This document shows positions 52,001 to 64,000 of a DNA stretch of 64,000 nucleotides, one piece after another. The notes beneath the pieces were generated by a model, which did not search any database, was not told the DNA's origin, and was given only the letters and a program-made list of their open reading frames with translations. The translations under genes and the position numbers were made by a program. This stretch comes from Lycocorax pyrrhopterus obiensis (lineage: Eukaryota > Chordata > Aves > Passeriformes > Paradisaeidae). Each line of letters begins with the position of its first letter. Within the stretch, counting starts at the first letter, position 1. The stretch spans positions 108,908,930 to 108,972,929 of the forward strand of contig JACSVZ010000002.1 in the NCBI GenBank assembly GCA_014706295.1, read 5' to 3'.

Positions 52001-52692
52001 TTGCACATTAGCACAATACTTTGGAAGTATCAAATTTGGCCCACGGAATAGATATTTTAAGATTATTCAGTACAAAAAGAAAGATATGGTAAATAACTAG
52101 ACTTGGTTTTAAAGCGTAATCACATTCCTGGCTCTAATATGCCAGCCCACTGAGATTTCCAGAAGAAACTGCTGTTATATATTTGCAGGGAAGATGCTCT
52201 ATTATGCAAGATTTTGTTACTGAAGGTCTACCACATAACGATCAATCTACAAATCTTTTACACACGGGATTTTGCCGCATCAAAATGCACATGTAAAAAC
52301 TAATAACCTATCAACATTAAAACCCCCACCCTCATCATCCCCCCAGATCCATTTAAAAAGCCCTAACACTTACTCTCAAAACTAAATGTTTAGGGGAAAT
52401 ACTAGGAACTAAACAGAATGTATCTAAAGATAGTTATAGTTCATTCCAAAGTCATCTTGGAAAAGTGGAAAGGTATGATTCATGTTTTAATGAAGATTGC
52501 ACATTCAACATGACAGACAAGCCATTGATTAGTGGAAGATGTAGATATATAAAGAATGTCTTGTGAACAGCAGACTTTTTTCCAGTGAGTAAACTACTAA
52601 GAAAAAAAAATAAGGATAAGAATATCTCAAGGTAAAGAACTATAGGGAAACACTTTTCTTGTTCAGAATTATATTTGATCAAATTAAACATT
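49028..52692. other. Gene-free AT-rich segment
   Basis: No supported gene. The stretch 50440-50730 has CNE-like composition and is listed separately. Short A and T runs occur near 50319-50330 and 51195-51204. Confidence 0.55.
50540..50730. promoter_or_regulatory. Candidate conserved non-coding element rich in homeodomain motifs
   Basis: Within 190 bases lie ACTAATAATTAGG (50544-50556), TGATTGAGTCATTTGAA (near 50583), TTTAATTGTAA (near 50621) and GTAATTAGC (50662-50670). The segment has no repeats and even composition. TAATTA/TAATTG are homeodomain core sites and cluster in developmental enhancers. AT-rich DNA produces such motifs by chance, so only alignment can decide. Confidence 0.2.
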
Positions 52693-52835
52693 AGAATCAT
52701 AGAATCATAGAATGGTTTTGGTTGGAGGGGACCTTAGAGACCATCTAGTTCCAACTCCCTTGTTACAGGCAGGGACACCTTCTATTAGACCAGGTTGCCC
52801 AAATCCCCATTCAAGCTGGCCTTGGGTGTTTCCAG
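52693..52835 (-). mobile_element. CR1: CR1 LINE 3' end fragment
   Basis: The plus strand reads AGAATCATAGAATCATAGAA, then TGGTTTTGGTTGGAGGGGAC, CTTAGAGACCATCTAGTTCC and onward to GGCCTTGGGTGTTTCCAG. This is the reverse complement of the CR1 3' end, so the element points to the minus strand. Two intact copies of the terminal ATTCTATG-type repeat remain, and it is less diverged than the fragment at 41331. About 140 bases survive, the usual 5'-truncated form. Confidence 0.9.
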
Positions 52836-53337
52836 TTAAAAATGAAGACAAAGAGGGAAAAAAAACCAAAACAAAACCAATTTGTCTTTTACACTAGTAC
52901 TTGTAAAAATTGGCTTCTAATTTTGAGTAATTTTGTGTATATAGGGAAGAAATTTCTCAGGAATTAAGTAGAGATGAACACACTTTCTTCTTGAACGTCA
53001 TTGTAGTAGTGCACATATAATACAGAGCACCAAGAAAAATCATTACTTTGACACTCCTCCAGAATTGATTTTCTGTTGCTGCTGTAATTCGCTTATTAGC
53101 AAAATCCCAGAAAGAAAATGTATCTTCTTTTTATAGGCGGTGTATATCATCAGCATGGTTTTTTCCTTTTGTTGTAGTTCCTAAATACTTTCTTTATGTG
53201 AGAATGCTAGGAATATTTTAATAGTTGGACTAGTTATTCATTGAACAAAAGGAAGAGTTGTCAAAAAGGAATTAGATTAAGTTGTCTCTGTAATACTTAA
53301 ATTAATATTGTAAAGAGAATTTCTCTTCTTCCTACAG
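52836..53337. other. Gene-free AT-rich segment
   Basis: No gene or repeat recognised. It ends in a pyrimidine tract (TTTCTCTTCTTCCTACAG) that would be a good splice acceptor for the open frame that follows. Confidence 0.5.
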
Positions 53338-53708
53338 TAACACTGCTGGACTGTCCAAAATTCTAAACATTGCCATCATTGATTCCTATGACAAGCCTGC
53401 TATATGTATTTTAATGCTGATTATAATAACACTGTGGAATGGCAACTTTCTCATCATCATTTTATTCATAAACAAGATCTTTAAAAGCAATTATTATATA
53501 CAAAATTATTATATAGCAATGCTGATGAAACTAGATCCTGTTGGTATTGCATTTCTATTTTGCTATATTTTAGTATGTTTATTTTATTGTATTCAAATTC
53601 AGAGGCAAGAAAACAATAATATATGCCAACTCATTTGCAATTTTCTTTTGCTTCCAGACTACATCATTGAGATGCACAATAATATCATCAATACTATGTC
53701 CAGAAGAG
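53338..53708 (+). other. Weak exon candidate encoding a hydrophobic peptide
   Basis: A strong acceptor (TTCTCTTCTTCCTACAG, ending at 53337) is followed by about 123 open codons and a usable donor (AAGAG|GTAAAC after 53708). The start is moderately coding-like (AGLSKILNIAIIDSYDKPA). Two hydrophobic stretches follow (ICILMLIIITLW to LIIILFI, and GIAFLFCYILVCLFY) that would suit membrane helices. However, AT-rich DNA readily yields Ile/Leu/Phe-rich frames, and I recognise no family. Chance is the more likely explanation. Confidence 0.18.
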
Positions 53709-56179
53709 GTAAACTGTTGAGAGAAAAATCTGTTTCACAAATATTACCAAGAACTACTAAATTCTGAGAATGGAGAAGCCAGATATTCTTACATTCAAAG
53801 ATATAAAATATCCAGTTGATAAACCTTACATAGATCAATTTCTCTGTAGAGAGGCTTCAAGAGAGTAAGCCGTAATTCTACATCCAGAAAAAAAATACTT
53901 AAATTCCTGCTATAATCCAGTCCCTTTAAGAAAACATTTCAATACGCCTATCATTACCTCTGCTATCATGTGAACAGAACATAATTTATACTCACCCAGT
54001 GAAGAAAGATGGGTGATTGCTTCTTCTGCTTTTTATGTTTTAAATCTCCAAATTGTTCCCCAAATACGGTTATCCCTAAGAATATATGACTCAAACCCAG
54101 TTTTGTTGTGAAATACAGAAGAGCTGTATAGTTAACAAGAATATCTCGGAAGGGATTTTCGTATTTATATTTGTCAGGAGCAAACTGAATTCAGTGAATT
54201 TTAACATGCAAGACTAGCTATGGTGGTAAGAAGAAAAGAGCAATGAAAATATGGATATGAGATATAAAATGGATTGCTAAAAGTAAAGTACTAGCAAATT
54301 ATCTGAATTCTACATCTAATCAATTAATTTGAACACTTCTGCACTGTTCTTTTAGAAAATGGACTGACATATCAATATCACATGGTTCCTGCACAGGGCC
54401 TGAGTTAATAAAGATTCCTCCCTGAAATTGTTGGTGTGAAGGTAAGGTCTGTGAACATGACAATTGAAATGTATATGAATTTTCAGAAATGGAGACATTG
54501 AAGGCAAACAAGCAGTTTGCAGTCACTAAAATACCTGAACAGTACATTTAACTTACAGTTGGTAATGATAGGCTTTTAGTTTGACAGCTATGTATAAACA
54601 CAAGAAAAAAACAGAAAATATTTTTTTCTGTCAATCAGCATTACATTACCACAATAAAGTTCTGCAATATCACTTGACTTAGGTTTCACAGCACTGTTAA
54701 TTAAAAAAAAATTATCTAATGAGTGAATAAAACACTATAGCTAGCCACTATACTTCTGTCAAGGAAGATCATCAAACTAGATTTTACCATTTTTTATTTT
54801 TACCTGACTGTTTTCTAAATTAAAAACTTACAGTCTGAATGTAAATGTCATAAAACTCACAATTACCAGAAAAAGTGTTTTATGAAGAAGTTATATGTAG
54901 TGGTAAGATAAATTTCAATTATTGCAGAATATATTTATATACAAAAATAAATACATTTCAGTAACAAGAGTGGAATTTTCAAAAAATGAATTTTGAAAAC
55001 CTTAGATGAACTACTCTGTAAAAGTAATAAAAAACTTCACCACAGCATGCAAACAAAAATGAAAATATGGAAGTGTGAAATAGCCAAGAAGAAAAGAATT
55101 TGGGGGATAGTACTGCAGGTATTCTACTGTTATTAAGTAGCTGTATTGAAGAAATGAATTTTAGGAAGTGATAAATGAATTTAATGAGGGATATTAGCAC
55201 TTTACCTGCAGACAACCTCTAACAGTGTCTCCTACCCTGATGCTATTGTCACAGAGTTCTGTGAGATCTATTTTAATGTTTCAATAGTCATTTTGAAAGA
55301 TTTGATATTCTTGAGATAACCACAGGTTTTCTCTAATGATTTGAGCCAAAGCAGCCTAAAGAGAAGTGAATTGATTACACTTACTGGAAAATACCTTTCT
55401 AGAGAATATAATTATAGGTCACTTACACGATTTCCCCGAATCATTCACATATGAACATCTTCAAGATATAGATGACAAGATTATGGTCCCAGTGAAACAA
55501 ATGGAAAAACTGCAAATGAATTTCAGGTTGTTAGGATTTTTCTGAATGTATTTATAGTAAAGTACATGTTATTAATAGATGATTTGCACAGAAAATAACA
55601 ATGGAAATAGTTATAGTAGGAACTACTAAAAAGAACACATCCTCTATTTTACTACAGAAGACCTTTCTGAATAGACATTATAATCTTAATTTCCGAAAAT
55701 ACATCAAATTCATTCATACATTTTACTTTTCCTAACTCTGATTTTCCAACTTGCTAGTGAAACTGACACAATGAAATACACGTGTTTTCTTAATAATTTT
55801 AATATTTCCAATTGGATTAACTTGATTTTAAAGACTAATATAATGTTTGACTCTCATAGTCTGATACCAGGTGAAGCTGAAGTTGTTTGGAATGTATGCT
55901 TCTGTAATAAGAAAAAATTCCATTCCTTTAAATCTGATTTTTATTGAGCTTTCTCTGATTATAATGCATGATATTGCATGATTTTTATACAGAACTAGTT
56001 CTATACTAGTTTTTATTATTTGTCCATTAAAACCCCTTAGGGGAAAGGGAGCCTGGGTAGACTTTTACTCATAAATTAGTTGAATATTGAGATTCCCTAT
56101 TTGACATTCAGAACTTCTTTTAATTTCATCACTGTAAAACAACAGGATGGCAGATTTCCATACTTCAAAATAGTTCTTC
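53709..56179. other. Gene-free AT-rich segment
   Basis: I see nothing beyond ordinary AT-rich sequence with short chance frames. Confidence 0.6.
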
Positions 56180-56470
56180 AAATATATTTTAAATGTACAG
56201 CTTTAAAGTGCATGTTTAAAGCAACATGGCTAGTGGCAGAGTGGTATTCAGCTGAGAAGAGCACAAAAGCCCCTCATCAAGCAAGTGTGAAACTTGTTAA
56301 ATTTGTGTATTTTGTTGCTAGTTATATCTGTGAGGTATTTCTGTTAAAAGCACGTGCACATTATAAGGTGAAGTGGAGGAGAGCTTACAACTATCACAGT
56401 GTGTAGAAGCCTGGGCTGACTAATTAAGCCCTAATTTCCATGTAATGAGTGGCTGCTATAATCTAAGGCA
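56180..56470. promoter_or_regulatory. Candidate conserved non-coding element
   Basis: A repeat-free, evenly composed segment. Its end around 56408-56470 reads like known vertebrate CNEs, with GCTGACTAATTAAGCCCT and CATGTAATGAGTGG motifs. A 108-codon frame (56080-56406) crosses it but lacks coding features. The call rests on composition and motif appearance only. Confidence 0.2.
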
Positions 56471-59400
56471 ATATTTTAAAGTCTTCTGATGCAAAAGTCT
56501 GAGTCTAAAAGCTTTCAGAGGCAGAGGATTCTGCTTAAGAGCCTGGTTTGTGCAAGGGGACTCTGTGTAACACTCTTTGCAGAGCCATGTGTGCCCTTGC
56601 AGAAAGCAGAGCTAGCTGAACCACTAGAGCAGCTGGAGCAAATGTCACCATCGTCTGCTCCCTGGATGGAGCCTGTTGACCCAGCAGGAGCGAGGGCAGC
56701 CCTCTGGCTTGACAATCTGAAACTGAGTGAAACAGTTCCACAGGCGGTGGGGTGCAACCACCTGTCCCACTGGTTGCCTCACCAAAATGCAAACAAAGGA
56801 ATTATCTGTAATTTGGGGTTTATTTTTGAGACAAGAATATTGCATGTTATTCTGTTTACCTCTTTGCCCCTCTTCTCCCCCTTGACAGAAAACTCTTTAA
56901 GTAAAAAGATACATGACTAAAGTGGAAAAAATATATTTTGAGCATAGAGGAATTTAGATTAATTTTGCCAGATGGTTCAAACCACCATTTTTATGTGAAT
57001 CACACGAAAATATCCTATTGATGCTACTCAAGCCGTCTTTGGAAAGGCAACATAAATACATATTGGGAACATTTCTGAAACAACAAACATTTCAGCCTTA
57101 TACTATAGCTACAAGTTCACCCACAGCCCAGGAGGTCTAGAGGACATTGGTAAAATTCAGAACATGCTTTAGTATCTCCCATATCTCTAAAGGAAATCTT
57201 GTGAATTAGTGGAGTAATAAAGTCTGAGTTCTTCTGGGGTCCCAGTGCATAATATTGAAGAATCGTATGTTTTCTTAATCTGTGCCCAAGTGGGTAATTT
57301 AATGTCTCACCTTTTAAAGACAAAACTATCCAAGGGAAAGAGTAGCATTCCTGAACAAGTCCCCAGCAATCCCTTGGAACTACTCAAATTTTGGGACTTC
57401 CCGAGACAGCATATTAACAATGATTTTACACCTTTTACTCTGCAGTGTCTTAATCAAGGCATATTCATTTTCATTTCTGTATTTACACAAAATTTCTAAA
57501 AACCTTGGCTAGAACCTAGTTGTGGTTATGCAACTAAATGTAAAAATTCTTTCTGTACAGACTGTCACCCTCTATATCATTAAAATATTAAAATACTATA
57601 TGTCTTTTAGAAATCTCAAAATAAAAAAAAAGAAAGATGGATAATTAATTGAAGAAGATGTGATTAACTTCTTGATTAATTTTTGGACAGCAGTAAAACC
57701 TGTTTTCAGGTTTCCTTAACAAACATAGAATGCTTGATGTTAATATATTTACATTCAATACCTGAAAACAAGTAATGCTTTCAGCATGCCAGTACCTTCA
57801 CATATGTGAGGAATATGGGGAAATGGCAGAAAAGTTTGCAATGCAGTAATTGTCACCAGTATGTTTATCTTATTAAAAAATCAGTGAGGGTCTACTATTT
57901 TGTTTGATTTAAAATGGTCCAAAATTTTTGAGGATGAATAACAACATGCCAAAGAGGACAATAGCCTTCTTCAGATGTTATGGGACTCAGTGGCTCTGTC
58001 TGTATGGACAGTTATACTGGTTGTCCAGTCCCCAAAATTGCTTCATTGCATAGCTTATGTCAGCTGAGACAGACAAAGAGAAATGGTTCTTTTTCTCTAA
58101 CTCACTCTTCTCAAAAATCTTCTGAGGTTTGGAAAGGGAAGACCATACTTCCTTTAAATACCGGACTGTAGCTCACTGACATTTCTACAGAGGATTTCCC
58201 AGAAAGCAGGCAGGAAAAAAGAGTCTTTAAGAGCATTCTGTCTTTAGGAAAGAGGTAAATGGTCAAACTGTGACCAAACTTTACGTGCAGAATATGCACA
58301 TCTCTTTCTACTGATCTAGGAAAACAGGGATATACACCTCAAAACTGATTGTAAGATATTCAGGTGGACAATTGTTTTTGTTTTATCTGTGGCACTCAAA
58401 CTTCTGAATCTGTAGACTTGCAAACTAATAAAAAGCACCAAGATTCATGGTTTTTTGCTCCTCAGCAAAACTTGATCAAAGACTTTTAGTGCATAAGACT
58501 TTGTATATTGGTACATTTGACTTCTTCAAAAATTCTGGAATTTGCATTCAAAATATGGGAAGAAATTTTCTGGATTTGTGCATTCAGATGAAGTTTGTTT
58601 TTTCAGTGGAAAACACCCACAAATTCAGAGGAATTTCTTGGAGGCTCTTACCTGAAATGAAATTTCAGTCACACAGTAGAAAAATGAAGCGAAACTAGGC
58701 AGATTAAAAGCAAATGAAGGAAGATATTTCTTCGCACCATGTGTAGTTAAGGTGTACAAATCCTTGTGATTATCAAAAAACTTACAGAGATTTAAAAGTG
58801 CCATAGAATTTCTAGGAGGAAATCCAATCACTTTGTGTTGCAAGCGATCCAAAAATTATTTTATGGTTCTGTGTAAAGAATTGTAGAGACAAATCTTAAG
58901 ATCAATGATTTTGTCCACATAATGATATACCTATAAACATGATATAAATCCCTGTGGTTTACAGGGTCAATCGTCATTTTGAATGGTCACTCTGACAGCA
59001 ATGTTTTATTTGAAAGATAAGAACAATTGATTTTGACAATCAGGTGCATCAGCACAATGAACTAATTATTAAAGGATCTATATTAATTGGCTATACTACT
59101 TAAACTTGATGTTGTGAGGAATGAAACTGGTTTCCCCAGGCAGGAATGATGGTTTCTTTTGTAGGCATAAAGTACCCTGTTCATAATATGAACACCAAAC
59201 CCCAAGATAACTTACCTTAAAATTTACTGTGTTTGTATACAGCTCTTCCTCACACTCGACAGAGCCTCTCCAGAGTAGCTTAGCAGCTTTTTTCCAGTAG
59301 TGTCTGTTCCGTATCAAATATGTTTCTTCCCAGGACGTTTAAAGCGTGGTAATACCAAATGCCACAAGGTCATTGTAATAGAGTCGACAAGTCTCCCAGA

Positions 59401-62400
59401 TATGGCAAGGAAACTTATTTTAAAGCAAGCATGAGGTCCTGGGGTTTTTCCTGTCTGAGGGTCAATTGGTCAATGAATGCTTGTTAGGAAATAGTTTGGG
59501 CTGCACAAGTCACAGAAGACATGACAGAAATTGAGATGATATAATCAGTGATTCACTCTCCTTACTTCTGATCTTCTGTTGATGCTGCCACCAGCATTTG
59601 ATATTTGATAATTTATGCACCAAAGATCACGCAGCTACTCAGTAAATCTCTACAACTGCAACCCTTTTAAGGTACACAGTGCAAACAGCTGAGCCCTGCT
59701 TGAACAAGCTCTAACACGAGTCAGGGGATTTATGTTGTTGATATTACATACTGATCTAATACAGATTTTGATGGTCTCTGAGCTGAGACAGGTCTTCCCC
59801 TGTATCCTCAGCCAATGGAAAAAAATCCACATAGCTGAGAGTTGCTGAAACTAACTCTTTATCTGAAAGACAATATATTTTTACAACTGTGGAGTGAATT
59901 TTTCTTTATTATGTTTGGGAGGAATTTTAGAAAATACACACAATTATATACACGGATTGACAGAGGAAATGAGAGATAGTATTTTTGAATCATTTTCTAG
60001 AGACCATTTGGAAAAAAATTAATTATTCTTGCAATAGGAATATGGTGTAAAATATTTTCTGACAATTGCATTTTTCCTATCTGCAAACTGAAGTAAGAGT
60101 AACTACAAGTAGCCTTTTGCTGATAACACCTCTAATGGCAGTTCCAACAGCTCTGAAAAAAAACACGTTTCATTCTTGTAATTACTCAAATGGAGAATTA
60201 ATATAGGAAATAAAACCAGATATGCATTAAATGCTTGGTAGAAAATTTATGTGGATGTCGAGTTATACAAATAATAAATGCTGCTAAAATAATAATGAAA
60301 AAATGTTACTAAAATAATAAAGCCATTAAAATGATAAAGGGAAGTATAAGCACAGACTTGTCTGCTTTAATGTTACAAGTATTCAAAAATAAATAGTATA
60401 TAATATTATAAAATAGTATAAAATTCTTTATGTCAGCCAAAGCTGAAAAATATTTTTGTTCATATACAGTCTTTCTTAAGTATTCAATATTCTTGACTGA
60501 CCTCTCCAAAGTTATTTTTTGGCACATGAACTAAATTGTATTGGCAATAAAAAGATTCAGTGGTTGTAGAATAAGATCTGAATGCTCTATTATTTTATGT
60601 TGATGCACCCTTTAGCCATGATTACATTGGTGCAGAAGATGTGAAAAAAATAAAAGGATGCAACAATTTGAAGTACTAGAAATACTTAATTTTATCCCAC
60701 TTCAGCCTTCTTTGGAGTCCAGGAAATGAAGTAAAGGCATCAAGCTTGGAGAAATCAAAGGATTTATAGAGGCCTCAACTGGTAAAGCAGTGAACATATG
60801 CAAGGCCAGGAAACAGTCTGTCCTACAGGACATATAGTGACACTAATTTTTCAGATGTGAAAGAAAAAAAAGTATCTAGTTGGACTCTTCCCAATAAAGG
60901 TGTCTACCTCCAAATTGTAAAACAGAGAATTAGAAACACAAGTGCAGTTTACCTAATGGTGATCTGCTTGCTATTGCTGACTGAATTCTGGGGACTCAAC
61001 CTGTGATCAAAACATCTAAAAAAGGACCAGAAAGGGCTCTGGCTAAACAGCAGTGTATTAAATTCACCACTGCTAAAGAAAGATCCTAGCAGAGTTCACA
61101 ATTGATTATGTATTCTTAATCCTATCTTTACCTGCAACCAAGAAACACTGACTACAGGGGGAAACTAACTTCGTAGAGTCTAAACTCTCTGAGAGTCAAG
61201 AAGTGTCTGTTCTGGAATTCTTCTAATGTTATCAAAGAAACTCCAGAGACTTTTGCATATGCTCCAGCATCAGTAGTCTGTCAACAGCTACATGCGAAGA
61301 AGTTTTGAACTACAAGAGCAAGCTGCCCTGCAGAACATAAGACTTGAGTATCTATCTGATGTCTATCAAGATTTTGAATTATCAATGCTCCACTGAATAG
61401 AAATGCACCTCAATAGTTCTGCTTTACAGTTAACTAATTTTGTTGTGGAGAGGAGACAAATACATTTTTTTAATTGAAAGAGTCGAGGATGGGGTAGAGC
61501 TTGGTCTAGGACTAAAATTTTGCCTCTACCTCAATTTTATGATCTGGCATGATCACAGATGTTCAGCAGAAGTAAAGGAATAGTCAAGATGTTTAGAAAG
61601 CAACTGGATATTTTGTGTTTTCATTTTGCAAGACCAGAATATGGCACTGCTTATGCTGTTAAACATATATACATTATGTATAGGTGAATGCAAAGGATGT
61701 ACAGGACACCAGGAAGTTCCTAAGTCTTGAGCCAATATGAGATGAATGTCAAGGTTTTGATAATCACCTCCAATAATTCCTGAAAAAAAAAGTAAAATTG
61801 TGTTGGGAAGAACACTAAAGAATTGGCATCATATAAGAAGATAAAGAAAACGAACTGATGTGGAGATCTTCATGATATCTGATGCCATGGTTGTGTTAGG
61901 GCTCAGTATAGATTTGCTGGCGGCAACCTAGATATGTCACTTAAGTCACAGTTCTTTTCTTTCTTGATATCATGGAAACAGATTGGTATCAAAGCACTGA
62001 ACTGGAAGTACAAGCACGACGCCTTCAGGTAGTAGGGGTCACTGACTCCAGTTGTGTCAGGAATAAAGCTTCAGAAGGCATAGAATTGAATTAGTAACTC
62101 CACAGAAATGAAAAATAAGGAGGTATTAAAGCAAGCAGAACACAAGTTACAGTTCAAAGACAAAAAGGAATTGAATAAATAATACTGCTGTTGCAGAAAA
62201 CATGAATGACATCAGACTATAAAACAAAAAGGAAGAGGAAACACCTCTTTGGTTTGATGCTAAGTATGGAAAAATGATACTAACTGTGGAAAAGAGACTT
62301 TATTACAAGTTAATTATAAACAATTGTTATAATACACAGTGCCAGTAAGTCAGGGATTGATTGAAAACGATCTCATCCAATCCACTGATTTTGAATGGTA

Positions 62401-64000
62401 GTGGAAGAAAATATCAATCATACAAAAACCAGAAAAGATAAAGAGAATCTTCTTTAGAGTTATGCAGTTGGTAGCAAAATGCCGCTATATCACAGCAGAC
62501 GCTTACTTTTTTTTAATACATTTGCTTTAAAACCAACGTTTGTATTAACTGAGAATAATGTGGGAAAAAATAAATATAGAAATGTTCCTCCAAAGTGTGT
62601 TATATAATCTAAAACACTAACACTGAATTTAGATTCATTGTTGCCAACTTTTCCATGCAGAAAGTTTTTATTTCACATAAAGCAAAAGCTACTTGTTTGG
62701 ACTAAAGTCAATCTAGAAATAGAATGGAATGCAGTTCAGTATTAAAACTCAAGTTAAAGTTGATATGAATATGAAAAAGATTTTGAAATTACATAGAATT
62801 AAGAAATTCTCCAATCCTACATGCTTTTCCATACTTAGGTTTATATGCTTTGTCTGAAGAGGAAAAAAAAAGAGTTTACGATTTCATTATTGTTTTCTGC
62901 ATAACATAGTTTTAGACTGTTAAACACAAACTTATTTGCCTATTATTGCATCATTAATTTTTCTTCTATATCATCACAGTTTGATTATATATACCTGTCA
63001 ATATTTTTAGAGCATGTTATGAGGGAGAACTTCACTCCCAATGTTATTCTGGAAAAGACAAAACTGCATGGGAACGTCCATTTATTTCTGCTGCTATGAA
63101 CTGCTAAAGGTTTATAAAGGCTCGTCATTCTCATATATTTAGGAATGGACAAATCTACATCTCTAGGGGAAAAGGCTAATTACTCACAGTAAGGTCATTA
63201 GATACAGACTTTCTTTTTGTCATTACAAAGACTAAGATTTTTTGCAATAATGGCACTATGCAGAGTAGATGAAACAAATAAAAAATAAACCTTTTTATTC
63301 TGAAGCTGATGCAAAACCAAATGTTCTTTTGGCTGCACAGCTGTAAAAATTAAAGTGAGAAAGGTATCAAAAAAGCACACATTTATATTCAACACAATAT
63401 CTATTACTTACACACACCTCCCACATGACTACATTGCCTCTGAAGGGACAGAAAGACACAAATAAAGATAGTTGTTTTAATTTTTTATGAAATTCATTGG
63501 AAGTTATAAAATATTTTGTTGCTTCATGAATTTAATTGATTTTACAGAATAATATATTTTATTTTTACAAACTCTGTAGTCAACCATAAACATAATAGCA
63601 CTTAATTCTGGTTTTGAAGCTCATTCTTTTAAATTTCTACACAGTTAGAGAGATCAGCTTTTAGACTTTGTGTCCAGAAATTTTCATAATTCTTTGAAAA
63701 ATTATTGCCACTAGCTAATCTCCTGATGCAAATCAACATTGCTATTTTTTTCTAAAGCTATGTTCTAAATGAAATTTTGTAGGAGAGCATTTTAGCTAAT
63801 GTCAGTTCTGTACATCTCTGCTGCTCTCTACTCCAATTAGAATAAACAGTTTTGGAAAAAAAAAGACAGTTTAGGAAACCTTCACTAATCAAAAACAAAC
63901 ATGTAAGGAAAAATTGAACAAAACCTAATTTTATCAACAGGCAGTTTTAAAATTCAAAATTACTTTTTCTGTCAACTCCATCACCTTTCTCAATAAAAAC
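56471..64000. other. Gene-free AT-rich segment
   Basis: No supported gene. A GC-richer patch at about 56530-56790 keeps several frames open on both strands, the longest being 143 codons. It resembles no family I know and may be an old insertion. The rest is AT-rich with short simple tracts, for example the AATAAT-type sequence around 60270-60425. Confidence 0.55.

Noticed and set aside
56489..56920. 143-codon frame on the plus strand
   Set aside because: A GC-richer patch leaves frames open on both strands. The translation has no recognisable domain and ends in ordinary AT-rich sequence.

Overview
The window looks like a gene-poor, AT-rich stretch of a songbird (passerine) nuclear genome. 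Two observations support this. A tRNA-Ile-headed SINE with a CR1-type tail at 48892-49027 matches the TguSINE1 type known from passerines. There are also several pieces of the avian CR1 LINE, including an ORF1 remnant with a GDSL-type esterase domain, and one element that resembles a bird LTR-type interspersed repeat. There is no bacterial-style gene density, operon structure, ribosome binding sites or CRISPR array. Almost all long open frames are chance frames in intronic or intergenic DNA.

Layout: 1-6868 is unique AT-rich DNA with low-complexity tracts and one striking palindrome around an AP-1-like core. 6869-7499 is a C-rich segment that looks like an old solo LTR. 7500-14251 is featureless. 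14252-14475 (minus strand) is a sharply bounded GC- and CpG-rich island, with a Kozak-like ATG and a 41-codon open frame ending exactly at a consensus splice donor; it is the best protein-coding candidate. 14476-25843 is featureless apart from AT-rich tracts. 25844-26578 is an avian LTR-like element with an internal degenerate array of about 50-bp units. 26579-33278 has two GC-richer patches and a short unidentified open frame on the minus strand. 33279-41330 is AT-rich with a low-complexity tract, a hairpin and a possible 75-nt exon. 41331-41418 is a CR1 tail; 45724-46760 is a decayed CR1 ORF1 (zinc-binding cysteines, coiled coil, esterase); 48892-49027 is the SINE; 52693-52835 is another CR1 tail. 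The remainder to 64000 is AT-rich, with a weak exon candidate at 53338-53708 and two segments with the base composition and homeodomain-like motifs of conserved non-coding elements.

I found no complete gene and no convincing novel system. The elements do not form a pathway. The plausible picture is a large intron or gene desert holding retroelement debris, one alternative or first exon on the minus strand, and some candidate regulatory sequence. All repeat family names rest on recognition of sequence signatures, not on a database search.
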